Shown: positions 43,496 through 55,116 of the stretch, piece after piece
How positions within the stretch are numbered: the stretch's first letter is position 1
How the letters are laid out: each line of letters starts with the position of its first letter
Assembly (NCBI GenBank): GCA_036971615.1
Contig: JAYKKR010000006.1
Span: forward strand, 434,001 to 498,000
DNA: 64,000 nucleotides
From: Amyloporia xantha
Taxonomy: Eukaryota; Basidiomycota; Agaricomycetes; Polyporales; Adustoporiaceae
Direction: 5' to 3'
The notes under the pieces: model-generated
What the model saw: only the letters and a program-made list of their open reading frames with translations
Databases searched by the model: none
Told to the model about the DNA's origin: nothing
Position numbers and translations under genes: made by a program

Positions 43496-46441
43496 GGCAG
43501 GTACACGCGTATAGTGCTGGAGTTGGCGAATTGGAGGGATCAATGAAGGTGCGCGTGTACGCGGGTTGTGCGAGAGTAGGAGCAAAAGAATGTGGGCGAG
43601 AGGAGATGGGTGCGCGTCCACTCGCGACTGCGAGGGGTAACCCATTCTGCACTGGCGCATAATGCCCTGATTGCCGATTTGACCCGAGTACCGATAGCGC
43701 TGAGTGTTGCTTTGCCCTGGCAGCCATGCGCTCTTGCACCTCCGGCGTGCTTGTGTCGCCCGAAAGTGGCGCCACTGCCGGGTAAGCTCATAGGCAGGAG
43801 GTACACGATCCAACGGCGGACGTACCATGACAACAACAGACGGACACCTTGACCATTTCGGATACCTTCCAGCGAGGCGCATGGTCACTGCACCATGCGA
43901 GATCTGGATACCGCCATCAGACGCGAATAGGACTGCAGAGCAGGGGCGGCACTGACTTCGGGCGCCGGGTCCACGGTCTATACACAGGGTAAATGACGCA
44001 AATATGGGTCTGAGACGTGCAATCATTAGTCATGGAGGCGTTGTCAGAACAAGATGGCCTACTAATCTTGGAGAGTGCATGCCTGCGTTGGTCCCCAGAA
44101 TGTTCAATATGTACCACAGTGGGCGAGTGCTCCCGTTAGACGAACAATGAGTGAAGTTTATTATCGACAGAGGACTGCCACAAGCACATCGAGAACGTCG
44201 CCCAGATATGTTCATCACCCAGATATGTTCATCGCCCAGATATTTTCGTCGCCCAGATATGTTGCCAGAGATACAAGCCGGTCTTCATGTCGTCGCCAGT
44301 AGATTCACAGAGGCCTTGTCCCGAGATCGCTGAGAGGTCTTCAACCTGCGTTCTTGCCCACAACGCCTCGCTCCCTGGTAACCCAGGGCGAGATCGCTGT
44401 TCACTGGGTCTCAACGACGGCCGTACGGCCATCGGAGCGCACCAGGTCTTGAGGATGTGTCCACGTCGGGGTGTTGAACTTGAGAGCGTTGGCGATGAGG
44501 ATGATCCAGCGATAATCGCCTACGCCAAATATTTGGACGCCACCGAGACCAAATGTTTGGACACCAATGTTCCAGTGAAGGATGCGTTACAGTCGCGGCT
44601 CTTGCTGCAATTTGGGCCAGTGGCTGGAACTGCGATATCGAGTATTATAATTGAATATATCAGCGAGTGGAAGGCAAGATAATGAAGGAGCCACGATGCG
44701 AGGCCGCAAAGTGCGATTGAGGTGAGCGACGCAGGCCGCAGCCACTCAGCACGCGCGCTCAGCCACAAGTTCAATCGACCTTCACGCTCGATGCTGGCGT
44801 CAAGGGCAGTACCTCTCCCCTGTGTAGCTGCAACAACCCTAATGTGCCGGCGCCGTATTAAACACTACACATGTGCTTGACTTGTAATGTAGATTGTGTC
44901 TTAACTCCCTTTTGGGTGCCTGGAAGCCGGCATAGGTCCGATTGCACCAAGCACTGGCACTCAAAGTACGCCTTGCACAAGAGTATGCACATTGACATCA
45001 ATTCAATTAAGCAGCCAGATTAGGGTACATGCCAATGTCTACTAAAATTATCTCTATGGTACGCGAATGCATGAAATCTGCTAAGTCTACTGAGTGTAAT
45101 TAGAGGAGGCTTCAGCCACATCGCCTGAATGGGGCACAGATCAGGTGCAGGATTCAGACGTGTGAGCCTGTCGGCGCCTTGAGTCGCAGGGTTTTGTATC
45201 AAGATGACAGCCGAATATACATACCATCTACTAACACTCTACACCAGTACACGCATATTACGCAAGAGCTTGAAATTGGCCAAGTCTGCTCAGCGCGTTG
45301 GAGGAGACTTCAGCCACATCGCCGAATCGGGCACAGATCAGCTGAGGGATTCAGACGGTCCAGCGTGTCGGCACTTTGAGGCTATCACACGACATAATAT
45401 TTCGCGCAGGGATTTGTATCAAACTTACAACTGAGTGTACATACCGTCGACTAACACTATCTGGATGCTACGCTAACCCTTGAAAGCCGCCGAGTATCCC
45501 GAAGGCAATTGGAGGCTTCAGCCACATCGTCCGAATCGGGAGCAGCTGATTCCGACGCCTCAGCCTCTCGGCGCAAGCCGAGTTGGCAGACTCCGCCTGA
45601 ACTTACAGACGAAGCTAATCTCGAGGATAATCGTGGCAGTGAACTCTCACTGTCCTGGCGACTCTCTTCACGGCGTCCGCCCTTCGTGCTCAAAGCCTCG
45701 GATTTCGACCTCAAGCCCATCGACAGGCCTCAAGTGTTGGTTGTGCGAACGGAAGGCAGTTGCCTGACGAACGCCACTGACTTCCTGCCGTGTGCGCTGG
45801 AGAGAGCTCTCTCCTTGCGCCTGGCATCGGTCGCCTAGAAGACCACCGCAAGAACGATCCCCTGGTGTCTCTAGGCTCTCGGTACTCTGCTTGCCGCTGT
45901 CTCCGTACCCTCTAGCTTCTCAAATTGTTGCTCACTGCCGTCGCCCTGTCGTTGAAACCTCCTGGATCTTGACTTTGCAATCTCGTGGCGTTGTTTTCCG
46001 TCGCTGCTACGCGCGTCGGCCCCCCTTTCCGCGTGTCACTCCGGCTTCCTTTACAGCCGTACGTTGCTCGCTCTTGTGGTTTTGCCAGTCTAACCGCCCT
46101 TGTCATTCACCCGATGACTTGCACAGGTCTCCCCTGATACATCAGCAAATGTCAAATCCGTCTTATTGTGTCTTAATGTACTTAACAAATCCATTAAGAC
46201 TAGAAAGACCAGAAAGACAATATATGCAGCGGACTTAATTTACTTTTCGTCTTGACAACACGTTGCCAATATACTATCAAAGTATTACAAATAACTAAGT
46301 GAAATTTACAAGACAAAAAGCACGTTGCAAGTTCGAAAGTACCTATTCAATTGGAACAAGTGTAAATCCGACAAAGCAGTCGAAGACAGTCTGTGTAATA
46401 TAAAATGTGAAAGTCATCATAAACAGCATAAGTACATTAAG
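43496..46441. other. Gene-poor repetitive interval
   Basis: Holds the 16-bp repeat at 44199-44265 and three diverged copies of a segment containing CTTCAGCCACATCG (45104-45250, 45299-45460, 45509-45580). A plus-strand frame beginning in the third copy and ending at 45838 (LTDEANLEDNRGSELSLSWR, then PPFVLKASDFDLKPIDRPQV) is protein-like but lacks a convincing start. I see no transposon end for the adjoining Plavaka gene. Confidence 0.4.
44199..44265. repeat. Tandem repeat CGCCCAGATATGTTCAT
   Basis: Four consecutive units of about 16-17 bp, one with TATTTTCGT in place of TATGTTCAT. Confidence 0.8.
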
Positions 46442-48240
46442 CTACCCTAGGATTTCGAACATGTGGTGGTCAGCGAACCTGTTTACATAGAAAGTGCGGA
46501 AGGCATCCAAGGAATAAAAGTGGGCCATATCATACGGTACTTGTGCGGTTCCATAGACTGGTATCAAATGTGCCGCTCGGACAATGCGGTTAAGAGGAAT
46601 AACACAAATTTTCGGAGAACGATCAGCTTTGCGAGCTGGAGTGACAACCCACATACCCGTATCCTCATCTGGCTGGTTCCCTATACAGTCGAAGTGCCGG
46701 ACTAATGCACACTTGTACTGGATATTTTGATGACGGAACGAGAAAAATAGAAGAATACGGGCAATGTCAACATTGCCGCTAGGTGCGCCGTGGCCGTCAA
46801 GATTGGGCTTGAGGATTGCGCAATCGAAACGAGGTGCACCCTTGAACCATCGCGGCGAAGCCCGAAGGTGTTCACGATGCATTCCACCAACGCCGCTCGC
46901 ATCGCTGGGGGCAAAATATGTGGCAGCGGCAGAGTAATGTATGTTGATCCTTTCCGAGTCGTTGACATTCGGGCATTGATTCAGAGCTACTTCGGAGCCT
47001 GGGATAACAGCATCCGGCATAAGCTGGTCATATAGAAACCGCCGTATGAATTGCGATAGTCTGGGCTGCTTGATTTCGGCGGCAACACCGCTGACTGATC
47101 GTGCATGGCGCCGCTCTACACATCACCGCTTATCAGAGAGATAGCCCGGATACTATGAAATGCCCTTACGGATGGTCACCGCCATAGTTACATATCCTTC
47201 AACCGTTGGCCCGGGTAAAGCCTCATCATCTCTGTCATGATCTATTCCTGCCGCAGCATTTGCATTAGCGTTCGCCGTGTTCGCGTTTATGATGCGATTC
47301 TGATCGCCTTGTTGTGCATTGTCATTGTCCGGGTCTTATTGAAAGACTCTAGGTAAGTATTTTTGTTAAAAGCTAAATGAGACTGATTTACCTAGAGCAC
47401 GGTTTGTCGCCACCAAGAGAGGTTCTTGCAGCATGCCACGACTCACGAAGTCTACGCGCGATGCAGCTAATTTGTCGAAGTCGTTGGTTTGTCAGAAGCA
47501 TCTGACCGAGAGCGTTATAACGACTTGAACGTCGCCAGGGCTCCTTGACAGCCTTGATGTGCTTGGATTCAGTAATAGACGAACACAGGCCATTCGGAGC
47601 TCCAAATTCCCAAATGAGAAATAGATAATGTAGCAGGGAATGTTGGCGAGGAAGAGAGAACCCGTTAACGCGAACCCCATGTAACGCAAAGACGGGACGG
47701 TATTGGTGAAAGCGTTTCAAAGCGTTGTCGAGATCTTCCAGACTTTTCATCGTGTGTACATTCCGTCTTGCAATGTAGCAGAATTCAAGGAAAGCGCGAA
47801 TTGCGCGTACCATGTCCCGCGGAACATGCCCAGCAATTGCGGGGAGGTAGACCTGCATGAATGTAGGATAAGAACTGCATATGCCACAAAGATCCGAGTA
47901 CTATACCTTCATAAGTGCCTTGGAATCATCCCCGGTCCATTGTTTGAAGGCCCGGCCTTCGGGAAAGCGGCGCAAGCCGGAGAAGGCAGGAACAACCGCA
48001 ATGCTGTAGTGAACCAATCAGTAGTCCAGACGGCTCTTTTATGGATACTAGACTTACCGTCTGTCGATATCAGCCAAGATCTCTTGTGCTCGTGTATTGC
48101 CATGCTTCTGTGTAAGGTATTGTTCAACCCAATCTACTAAATGGTCCTTGAACGTTCCTTTGATGAGCTGATGTAAAATATCGGGTGATAGCATTTGGTG
48201 GATGTCGGCACGGGGGAAGTCGTTAGTGAAAGGCTGTCAA
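46442..48240 (-). pseudogene. Plavaka transposase, C-terminal half
   Basis: Begins [20 protein letters not shown] and [20 protein letters not shown] (48240-48070). After introns come FKQWTGDDSKALMK and VYLPAIAGHVPRDMVRAIRA with FCYIARRNVHTMKSLEDLDN (47858-47730), RVNGFSLPRQHSLLHYLF, APNGLCSSITESKHIKAVKE and PWRRSSRYNALGQMLLTNQR (to about 47490). One extra base after that point shifts the frame (relatives continue RLDKLAASRVDF). The last exon (to TAG 46442-46444) has SERINIHYSAAATYFAPSDA, RFDCAILKPNLDGHGAPSGN and DMAHFYSLDAFRTFYVNRFA. The frameshift means the full-length protein is not made from this copy as written. Confidence 0.82.
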
Positions 48241-48449
48241 GGACGAACAACAATCAGCACTTGTAACAATAAAAAGAAGATAACAAAACAGCTGAAAACG
48301 AATAGGTAAATTATAAAATGAACACGGCCGTCTTGAAAAGCTGAAGGAACAATGCTAGCACGAGGCTCAAGCCCTGAAATTATGGTTAGGCAGAACAATA
48401 AGAATCTATACGTACAGGTGAAGTCAATGTCAGTAAGTCCATTGACGCG

Positions 48450-49205
48450 GCCGAACGGTACCCACTTTTTCTACTATCGTTCGCGAGATCTGGATCTTAT
48501 ATGGCATGTAAAAGTTGTTCAAACCGTGCTGCCATGAAAGCTGCTCCACGACATCCGATCGGAGTAGGTCGAAGCACGTGTAGAGCATAGCCGCAAAGTA
48601 TCCCTTGTTTCCAATGTCGACGAAATATGAAAGGCGCTCCTCCGCAACCTCTGTTGCGGCCGATGTTGCTGCTGTGATGATAGCATCCTTGTATAGCTTG
48701 TCCCGCTTCGACATTGCTATTGACTCCTCCCAACGCGAATTTATCTGCCGCAAGGGTGGTCAGTACACGGATGCGATAGTTGACTATGGGTAGATACCTT
48801 GTAAAGATGGGCCGCGATTCGTCGGAATTCCAACAACTCGTGCTTTTCTAACCATCTCGCCAACTCGACGTTGTTGAAGTTGTCGAAACTGTCAATCGAG
48901 TCACGTAGCGTTTTATAATCCTCCTCTTCGATGAGGAGATCATTATAAGCATCATTGACGGCTTCGATGTTGAGCTAAACGTTGTCGTCAGCCCTGTAAC
49001 AAGATGAACCACGTTCAGTACACTCACGTGTTGCACAGCGATGAGGTAAGAGCGGATGAGCGGGATGTGATCGATTTGTCGGAACATCCTCACCACACGA
49101 CCGTGGTCGATTCGCGGGATCAAGACACTGAGCAGATCTGTGAGCAGTGTAGGTTGTTCTTGGAGGTAGAAGGTGAGGGCCTTGTAGTAGCTGTAATGAA
49201 GTAGA
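48450..49205 (-). pseudogene. Clathrin heavy chain fragment, C-terminal leg
   Basis: Exons encode YYKALTFYLQEQPTLLTDLL, IPRIDHGRVVRMFRQIDHIP, a [20 protein letters not shown] exon, [60 protein letters not shown] and LRSDVVEQLSWQHGLNNFYM (about residues 1430-1620). Similarity ends at VEKV near 48485, before the C-terminal tail, and unrelated sequence leads into the Plavaka C-terminal half. Residues from about 1340 to 1430 occur nowhere in the locus. Confidence 0.85.
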
Positions 49206-49243
49206 GTGTCAGTACGATATCATTACACGAAAAGTATAAGGCG

Positions 49244-51551
49244 GACCAGGTCGTCGTGCTTGCCTGCCCGACCGGCGATCTCGATAACCTCAGAATAGTT
49301 CGAAGGATCTTCTGCCTTGATGTAAGAATCTAGAAAAGAGGTTATGTCACCGGTCTGAGTGGTCAGATGAGGTAGGCGAACATACCAATGACATCTTTGA
49401 TTCACAGACCGTCAAGTTGCGCCTTTGCTAGCCTGCTCCGCACCTCGGGCTCGTTGACCTTGATCGCGTATTCTACACCACGATCCAGGGAAACGACATG
49501 CTCAGCCAGAACATTAATAGCCATCGCGTGTTGCTCGTACTTCTTGTAGATCAAGAACGCCTCTGCGTACAAACCGTGGTCGGTAGCGATCTTGGCAATC
49601 TCTGCAACATCGTAATTCTTTAGCTTATCGATGTAGCCAACGACTTTTCCCTTGTCTGCACGGATAGCAGTCAACATTATCAGGTTTTGCAGATTGCGAT
49701 TGTCAGAGAACGGCGAGGTCTCCAGGATCAGCTTCTCCAAGAGCTCGATCAATTCAATCGGCAGATCAGCTTGCAAGAAGGCTTTCACAGTAATTGAGAC
49801 GTCGTCGGGGTCAGTCGACTCAGGAAGAGCCGTCGCGATGATCTGCAGATTGAAGTGAGCTTATGTTCCATGTACGTCACTCGCATGGACAATACCTGAT
49901 CAATGAGCTGTCGTCGGTGCATATTATCGGATGTGAGCACTTGTGCCCAAAGCTCTGGCTGGCGGTATCGTGCCTGTTGCTTGAACATCGAAGTTCTCAT
50001 TCGTGATGGCAATGAGTTCGTCGTCACACAGTCCCTTCGCATACGCAATATGCGCCAAGTACGGATCTCGAGCCTCACAGAATTTTCCAACCACCAACGG
50101 CTCGTACAGCTGAAGAACATCATTAATTGCAGTTCAAACAGATTGCACAATTTACTTACGTTGTTCTCCTTCAAGAAGGCCTCCGGGTTGCTGTTAGAGT
50201 CGATGTAGATCTTCGCCAGAGCATTGTAGACTGCGGGATCCTGACTTCCTTGCTAAACACAGGCCTCAAGCCAAGGGAGAACCAACTTCGAACCCGTTCC
50301 TCATCTCGACCTCGTGAACACGTTCATCGATCGGGAAGTTACCAGGAACAGATGCCAACAGCGACTTGATTGTGGTCTCATCACAGTCAATGTCTAGCAA
50401 CCCACCAATAACCTGAGGCGTCCTGACGGAGTTAACGCGCTGGACGTACACCTCGATAAAGTTCGTAAGCTCATTCTGATACAGGTACAGCACGAGGTCA
50501 TGGACAAAGTCGAACCGATCGCAGATGATGATGGGAGGTAGCTGGTCGGCCAGCTTCGCTTCCTTGAGGAAGTTCTTGACCTTCTCCGGGTTGTGATAGT
50601 TACTCTCTCGGCAAAACGCTCGACTTCACGAATTTGTCCGGTACGAGTAGCGGCCTGGATATACTTGAAGTGTACCTCAGGGTGGGTGCTGAGGTTGACG
50701 ACGGAGCCAAGGTAGTAATAGAGACCTTCGAAGCTCTTGAATGCCTCGAACATCTCGATAAGCTTGACAGGTCCCAGAATGTCGGAGTACTCAGTCGCAA
50801 TCTGGATGACGACCTGGAGATTCTGTCATATGTGGACACGAAGCATCTCCTCCACGCAAGCCATGGACTGCTCAGTCGTGAGTCGACTGAGGTAGTTTAC
50901 GGGCCACTGCGGCAACCCGATCAGAGCTCTCATAGTTTCTTTGAAAAAGCAAGCTTACTTCTGTCGGGAATGCACTCGCGTGCACGATGACTCGCTTGAC
51001 ATCCGCCAACTCCTCGTAATGCTCTAATGCCTGAACGCAGATACCTGTCAGTTTCTGCGGAAACTGAGGACCTCTTGTAGTTACACACCCTCTGTGACAG
51101 ACCGGCCTTCTCGCAAAGGTTTGCAATCTGTCGTCTGTCGTAGTGAGTGAACATCTCATTGCCTAGGATCGTATCAGCAACCTGAGGGGCGTGAACAAGA
51201 TTCATCGCTAAGAGATGTGTCTGCAGGTGACCCTGCTCTGGCTTGTTGTCCTTGAGAGTGTCCAACAAGAACGACGTCGCCTGTTGAATCATGTGCTGCG
51301 ACATGAAGATGTCGACCACCTGATATGCATATGATCATCAGCTCAATTCCGCTCTCCTCATCCAGACCCGACATACCCGTTCAACGTCCACTAAGGGACC
51401 AGACTCATCGTTCGCCAGCTGCATAGCAAACTCAGTGCCCTTCTCGGGGTTAGTTTGCATAATGTGCTGCAGAAGGTCAACGAAGTCTGGCGTATAACCG
51501 ACCTTCTTCGCGTAGAGTAGGATCTTGTCCGTCTGGCCTGTCTCCGCGAAA
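49244..51551 (-). pseudogene. Clathrin heavy chain fragment A (proximal leg)
   Basis: Exons encode [140 protein letters not shown] and AEAFLIYKKYEQHAMAINVL, ending at DDLVR. This corresponds to about residues 490-1150 of clathrin heavy chain, the coat protein of endocytic vesicles. Lesions include a frame change and TAG near 50250-50290 and TGA at 49402-49404, where fragment B has CGA. The last 257 bp duplicate the start of fragment B. The N-terminal beta-propeller is missing. Not a functional gene. Confidence 0.88.
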
Positions 51552-51603
51552 CTACAGACATCGGTTACCATCAAAAGATCGTGGTACAAGGTCTCGAGCA
51601 TAC
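51552..51603 (-). other. Chimeric intron joining clathrin fragments B and A
   Basis: A 52-bp segment bounded by GTATGC and CTGTAG lies between ...VNIPK (about residue 1340) and FAETGQTDKI (about residue 500). A donor from one intron appears fused to an acceptor from another, so the rearrangement breakpoint is within this intron. Confidence 0.55.
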
Positions 51604-52671
51604 CTTGGGAATGTTAACACCAGATACAAATAGCTTCAAGTGCTCCATGACTAGAAATCTCGTATCAGCTGTGTCTTGACTTGATGGAACTCTGATTGCT
51701 CACGCTTCTCGAGCTTGTATTTGCTGTATAAGATGGCAAGCTCAGTGAAGATACCCATCTGCGATGAATTATATGTAAGCAGACAATCCCAATGTAATTA
51801 TGTAGTGGCCAAGATCTCACATGCGCGCGCTCCAAGCTCAGAGCAGCCTCCAGAAGTGACAAGATCTCGTCGAAGTGACCCCGACGTTCGTATAACTGAA
51901 CAAGGGCAGGAAGCTCCTCCTAGAATCGACGGAGGTGAATCAGCTTGCAGAACGTCAAGTGTTGAAGATTAGCCTACCGCATGAACGACAATGTTGGGAC
52001 CGCAAATCTGTGCCAGACGGAACTCTCGCTTCTCCAAGCATGCTGCGTGTACCTGTTTCCATACCCTGCATACGTCGATCAATCATAGACCATCTTGCAA
52101 TTTCATTCTCGCAAAATACGCACTGTGTGTTCCCGGCTTTCCGTGCGCTCTCGACAGCAGCTTGGTTCTCGCCCAGATAGATGAGGGTTGTTGCAAGTCG
52201 CGCCCAGTTCGAAATGCTAGTGAAGAGCAACTTCGCGGCCTGGTAGAGCTCATCTTCGAAACATTTCTCTCCGACCTCAAGGATATCTGTGACGTTAGTC
52301 ATGGCCAAGAAGTCCTCCATGTCATGCAAACGGTCGGTCTTCGCATACACATAGGCCAGCTCAGTATCAATCTTCGGTTCACGAAGGATCTTGCGAGCCA
52401 TCTGAAGATACCTGACCAGGTCGTCGTGCTTGCCTGCCCGACCGGCGATCTCGGATAACCTCAGAATAGTTCGAAGGGTCGTCTGCCTTGATGTAAGAAT
52501 CTAGAAAAGAAGTTATGTCACCGGTCTGAGTGATCAGATGAGGTAGGCGAACATACCAATGACATCTTTGATTCGCAGACCGTCAAGTTGCGCCTTTGCT
52601 AGCCTGCTCCACACCTCGGGCTCGTTGACCTTGATCGCGTATTCTACACCACGATCCAGGGAAACGACATG
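51604..52671 (-). pseudogene. Clathrin heavy chain fragment B (distal-leg repeats, out of order)
   Basis: Minus-strand exons encode SLDRGVEYAIKVNEPEVWSR, KAQLDGLRIKDVI, an exon with KHDDLVRYLQMARKILREPK, ELAYVYAKTDRLHDMEDFLA, DELYQAAKLLFTSISNWARL, LLEAALSLERAH, FTELAILYSKYKLEK and EHLKLFVSGVNIPK. These are consecutive clathrin heavy chain repeat segments (roughly residues 1090-1340 of the animal protein). Homology begins abruptly at 52671. The piece lies upstream, in transcript order, of a block encoding earlier residues, so the order is permuted. It retains short introns, so it came from genomic DNA and not from a cDNA. Confidence 0.85.
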
Positions 52672-52879
52672 AGGATACATCCTCGCAGGTGGATCCTGTG
52701 CAAATGCGCGCATCTCGACCATTACTCCCTCAACCCTCCCACGCTCCTTCGTCTCCTCGCGCATCTCCTCCTTCGCCTCAGGCTGAGCTCTTCAGAGTTG
52801 CCGGGAGCGCTGCTTTGTTGACCGGGAGGGGGCTTCCTCTTCGCCCCTCCAGCTGACGTGCTTGCCAACCGGTGGAAGG

Positions 52880-54399
52880 GCGAGACAAATTCGAAGAGCG
52901 ATTTGCGTGCAGGCGAGGGAGCTCATTGCTGAGACGCAGGAGGATTCATCGTATCGGGGGTCTCTCTGGGAGTATCATGAGAAGGATAAGAGGTTTCAGC
53001 GGCCAAAGATTCATCGAGATCAGAGTGCGATGCTGTCTCAGGACCAGATTGCCCATAGGTTGGCTGCGATCCAAGAGAAGGGGGAGGGAGGGGAGGATAT
53101 TGGGGTTCTGGATAGCTGTACTTCGGTGCACTATTCATCATGGCCGACGAACAAACGAAGTTGGGTCAGATTCCACAGATACGCCACGACGTCGAAACAA
53201 TGAGACTAAGACATTGCATAATGCCCAGTAGATAACGTGTGGCCACTGATCGCGTCGCACCTGAATATCTACAGGGCTTGTATCGGACCAAGGAAAAGAC
53301 GCTCACCCTGACATCAATTGCTCCAGGAGCAGCTTGCCCTGCGGCTCGCTGCTGGATCCTGTGTTCCGGGGAGCAGATCCTGGAGGTGTAGGAATCTGCT
53401 GAGGCGGAACCGGTCCGCCAATAGGTACTTGTGCATTAGGTGGAGGACCCGCAGCGCCGAGTAGAGACAAAAGTGCATTTTGTCTCTCCACTGAGGGGTT
53501 GCTTGGGCCCGACATAGACGAAGAAATAGAACCAGCATTCACAGAAGCTGGTGTAGCGTGCCCCGAGTTGCTCGCCTCTTGGGGGGCAGAATAGAAATTG
53601 GAACCCGTGTTACTGGGCTGCGGACATACATGCTGGATGGAGCGTTTAAAGTGTAAAACACATTATCGAGATGAGTACTGGACGAAGAGGGAGTTGCATC
53701 ACGGTGTGAGGGAGCCAGAGAGACATGTGAATCGTTCATTTGCGACGACGGCAGTTAGAAGGACTGCTGAGGCGGGGGAGAAGGGCCTCGTGAAAAGCCA
53801 TTATCTCTGCCAGTGATAGGATCCATTGGAGATCGTGTTGTACAAAGCTGAAGAGGCGGAACCACCAGGTTCGAATCTGATGGACATGACAGCCCCCGTT
53901 TGTATGTTCGTGGATAAGAGGGTGGCCAGCGGGCAGTTTGGATGCTTTCCGGACAAAGCGGCGGAGCGCCAACATGAATTCTGTAATGTCGTCGGTGAAG
54001 TAAGGATCCAGTTCAGTTTGCACTCCTTGTGTGTTTAGAATCTATATTGTGTGCCGTGAGCTTGGGCCCACGCTCAAAATACAAAGCGGTTATTACCGTT
54101 GGTTCATTGTCCGGTACTAGACACATGACAGTGTCTATCGCCCCATCGTCGTGACATACCATGAGCTCGATGGTCTTTTCAATCATGAAGGATTGTGTCG
54201 TCAACGGATCCACCCCTGATATATCAATCTGAGGTGAACGGTCAATATGAAACATATAGCTATACATCGAGAACGACGAACCGATGATCCCGATGTCTAA
54301 CTTCGTTGCATGTGGTAGCCTCGGCTCCTCGTCTGAGTATGCATAGTCCTCATCGATGGTATCAACTCCTTGGCTACGAGACTCAAACATAGTACCCAC
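52880..54399 (-). pseudogene. Unidentified captured fragments in the Plavaka gap
   Basis: Protein-like minus-strand blocks with the same polarity as the neighbours: HATKLDIGIIGSSFSMYSYM and PTVITALYFERGPKLTAHNI (54320-54040), FTDDITEFMLALRRFVRKAS (about 53995), and a Pro/Ser-rich block with ERQNALLSLLGAAGPPP and KLLLEQLMSG (53480-53306). There is also a Tyr/Pro-rich block (KYSYPEPQYPPLPPPSLGSQ, about 53125). The QNALLSLLG and LLLEQLM words resemble short linear motifs in C-terminal tails of mRNA-decapping proteins, but this is weak. No complete gene can be built. Confidence 0.4.
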
Positions 54400-54418
54400 C
54401 TATCCATCGACCTGTAGT

Positions 54419-54790
54419 TTATGCGATAGCATCGACTGGTCTTGTGGGACGTCCTCTAGTATTACGATGTTTGACTTTGCGAGGTGCAGGGGCGAGGCGC
54501 ATGTTGTCTTCCTCGAGCTCGGCCACACCGGCCGCGGACGCAGTGAAGACACGCACCCGCTCCATCTGGTTGAACACAGGGTAGTGCGATGCGTCGATCT
54601 CGTCACGGCGAAACAAATACACGGATAGTAGTCAGCGGCACTCGTCACACGTGAAGACCTTGACTTTGTGCGTCGATGTGCGTGTAAATAGCATGAGGTC
54701 GCGGTTAATGTAACAGCTGTCCGTCAGCGCACGACCAGGGTAGTCTGGAGGGAAGTCGAGGTCGTCGAAGTTCTTCGCAGGTATCATCCA
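54419..54790 (-). pseudogene. Captured fragment of mitochondrial phenylalanyl-tRNA synthetase
   Basis: Minus-strand translation gives NFDDLDFPPDYPGRALTDSC, YINRDLMLFTRTSTHKVKVF and FRRDEIDASHYPVFNQMERV. These match, in order, the class II core of the monomeric mitochondrial enzyme that charges tRNA-Phe (relatives read NFDSLLIPADHPSR, LRTHTSAH, YRRDxIDxxHYPxFHQ). A stop (after TCDECR) and a frame change separate the second and third blocks. Motif 3 and the anticodon-binding domain are absent. It lies inside the Plavaka gap in the same orientation as the transposase, so it is read as a captured host-gene piece and not a working synthetase. Confidence 0.75.
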
Positions 54791-55116
54791 GGCAGAATGG
54801 CGCAGTTCAAGACACTGAACAGCGCAAGTCGGGCATGGTGTTCATTCAGGTGGACGTCTTTTGCACGTAGATGATAGATAATGGCGAATAAGAGGATAGT
54901 GGAGGCGCTGGTAGGTGCAAGAGGAACGGAAGAGAGACAGGCTTGCGAACATGATGCTCGCATGAGACGTGCAGAGAGACAAGCAATGATTAGAAAACCG
55001 CAGGGCCGAGATCTTCGCCGCCCTCGGCAAGAGTACAGATACTCCATAATGTCAGTGGAGAATCAACAGAAGACAAACAAGAAGAACAAAACAAGGACCA
55101 GAGTGAAAACCCTCAC

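Noticed and set aside
44287..44682. 131-codon plus frame
   Set aside because: Starts in the 16-bp repeat field, lacks recognisable domain or splice structure.
52872..53231. Arg-rich plus-strand frames near 53 kb
   Set aside because: Opposite strand to the captured fragments, composition driven by a Pro/Tyr-rich minus-strand frame.
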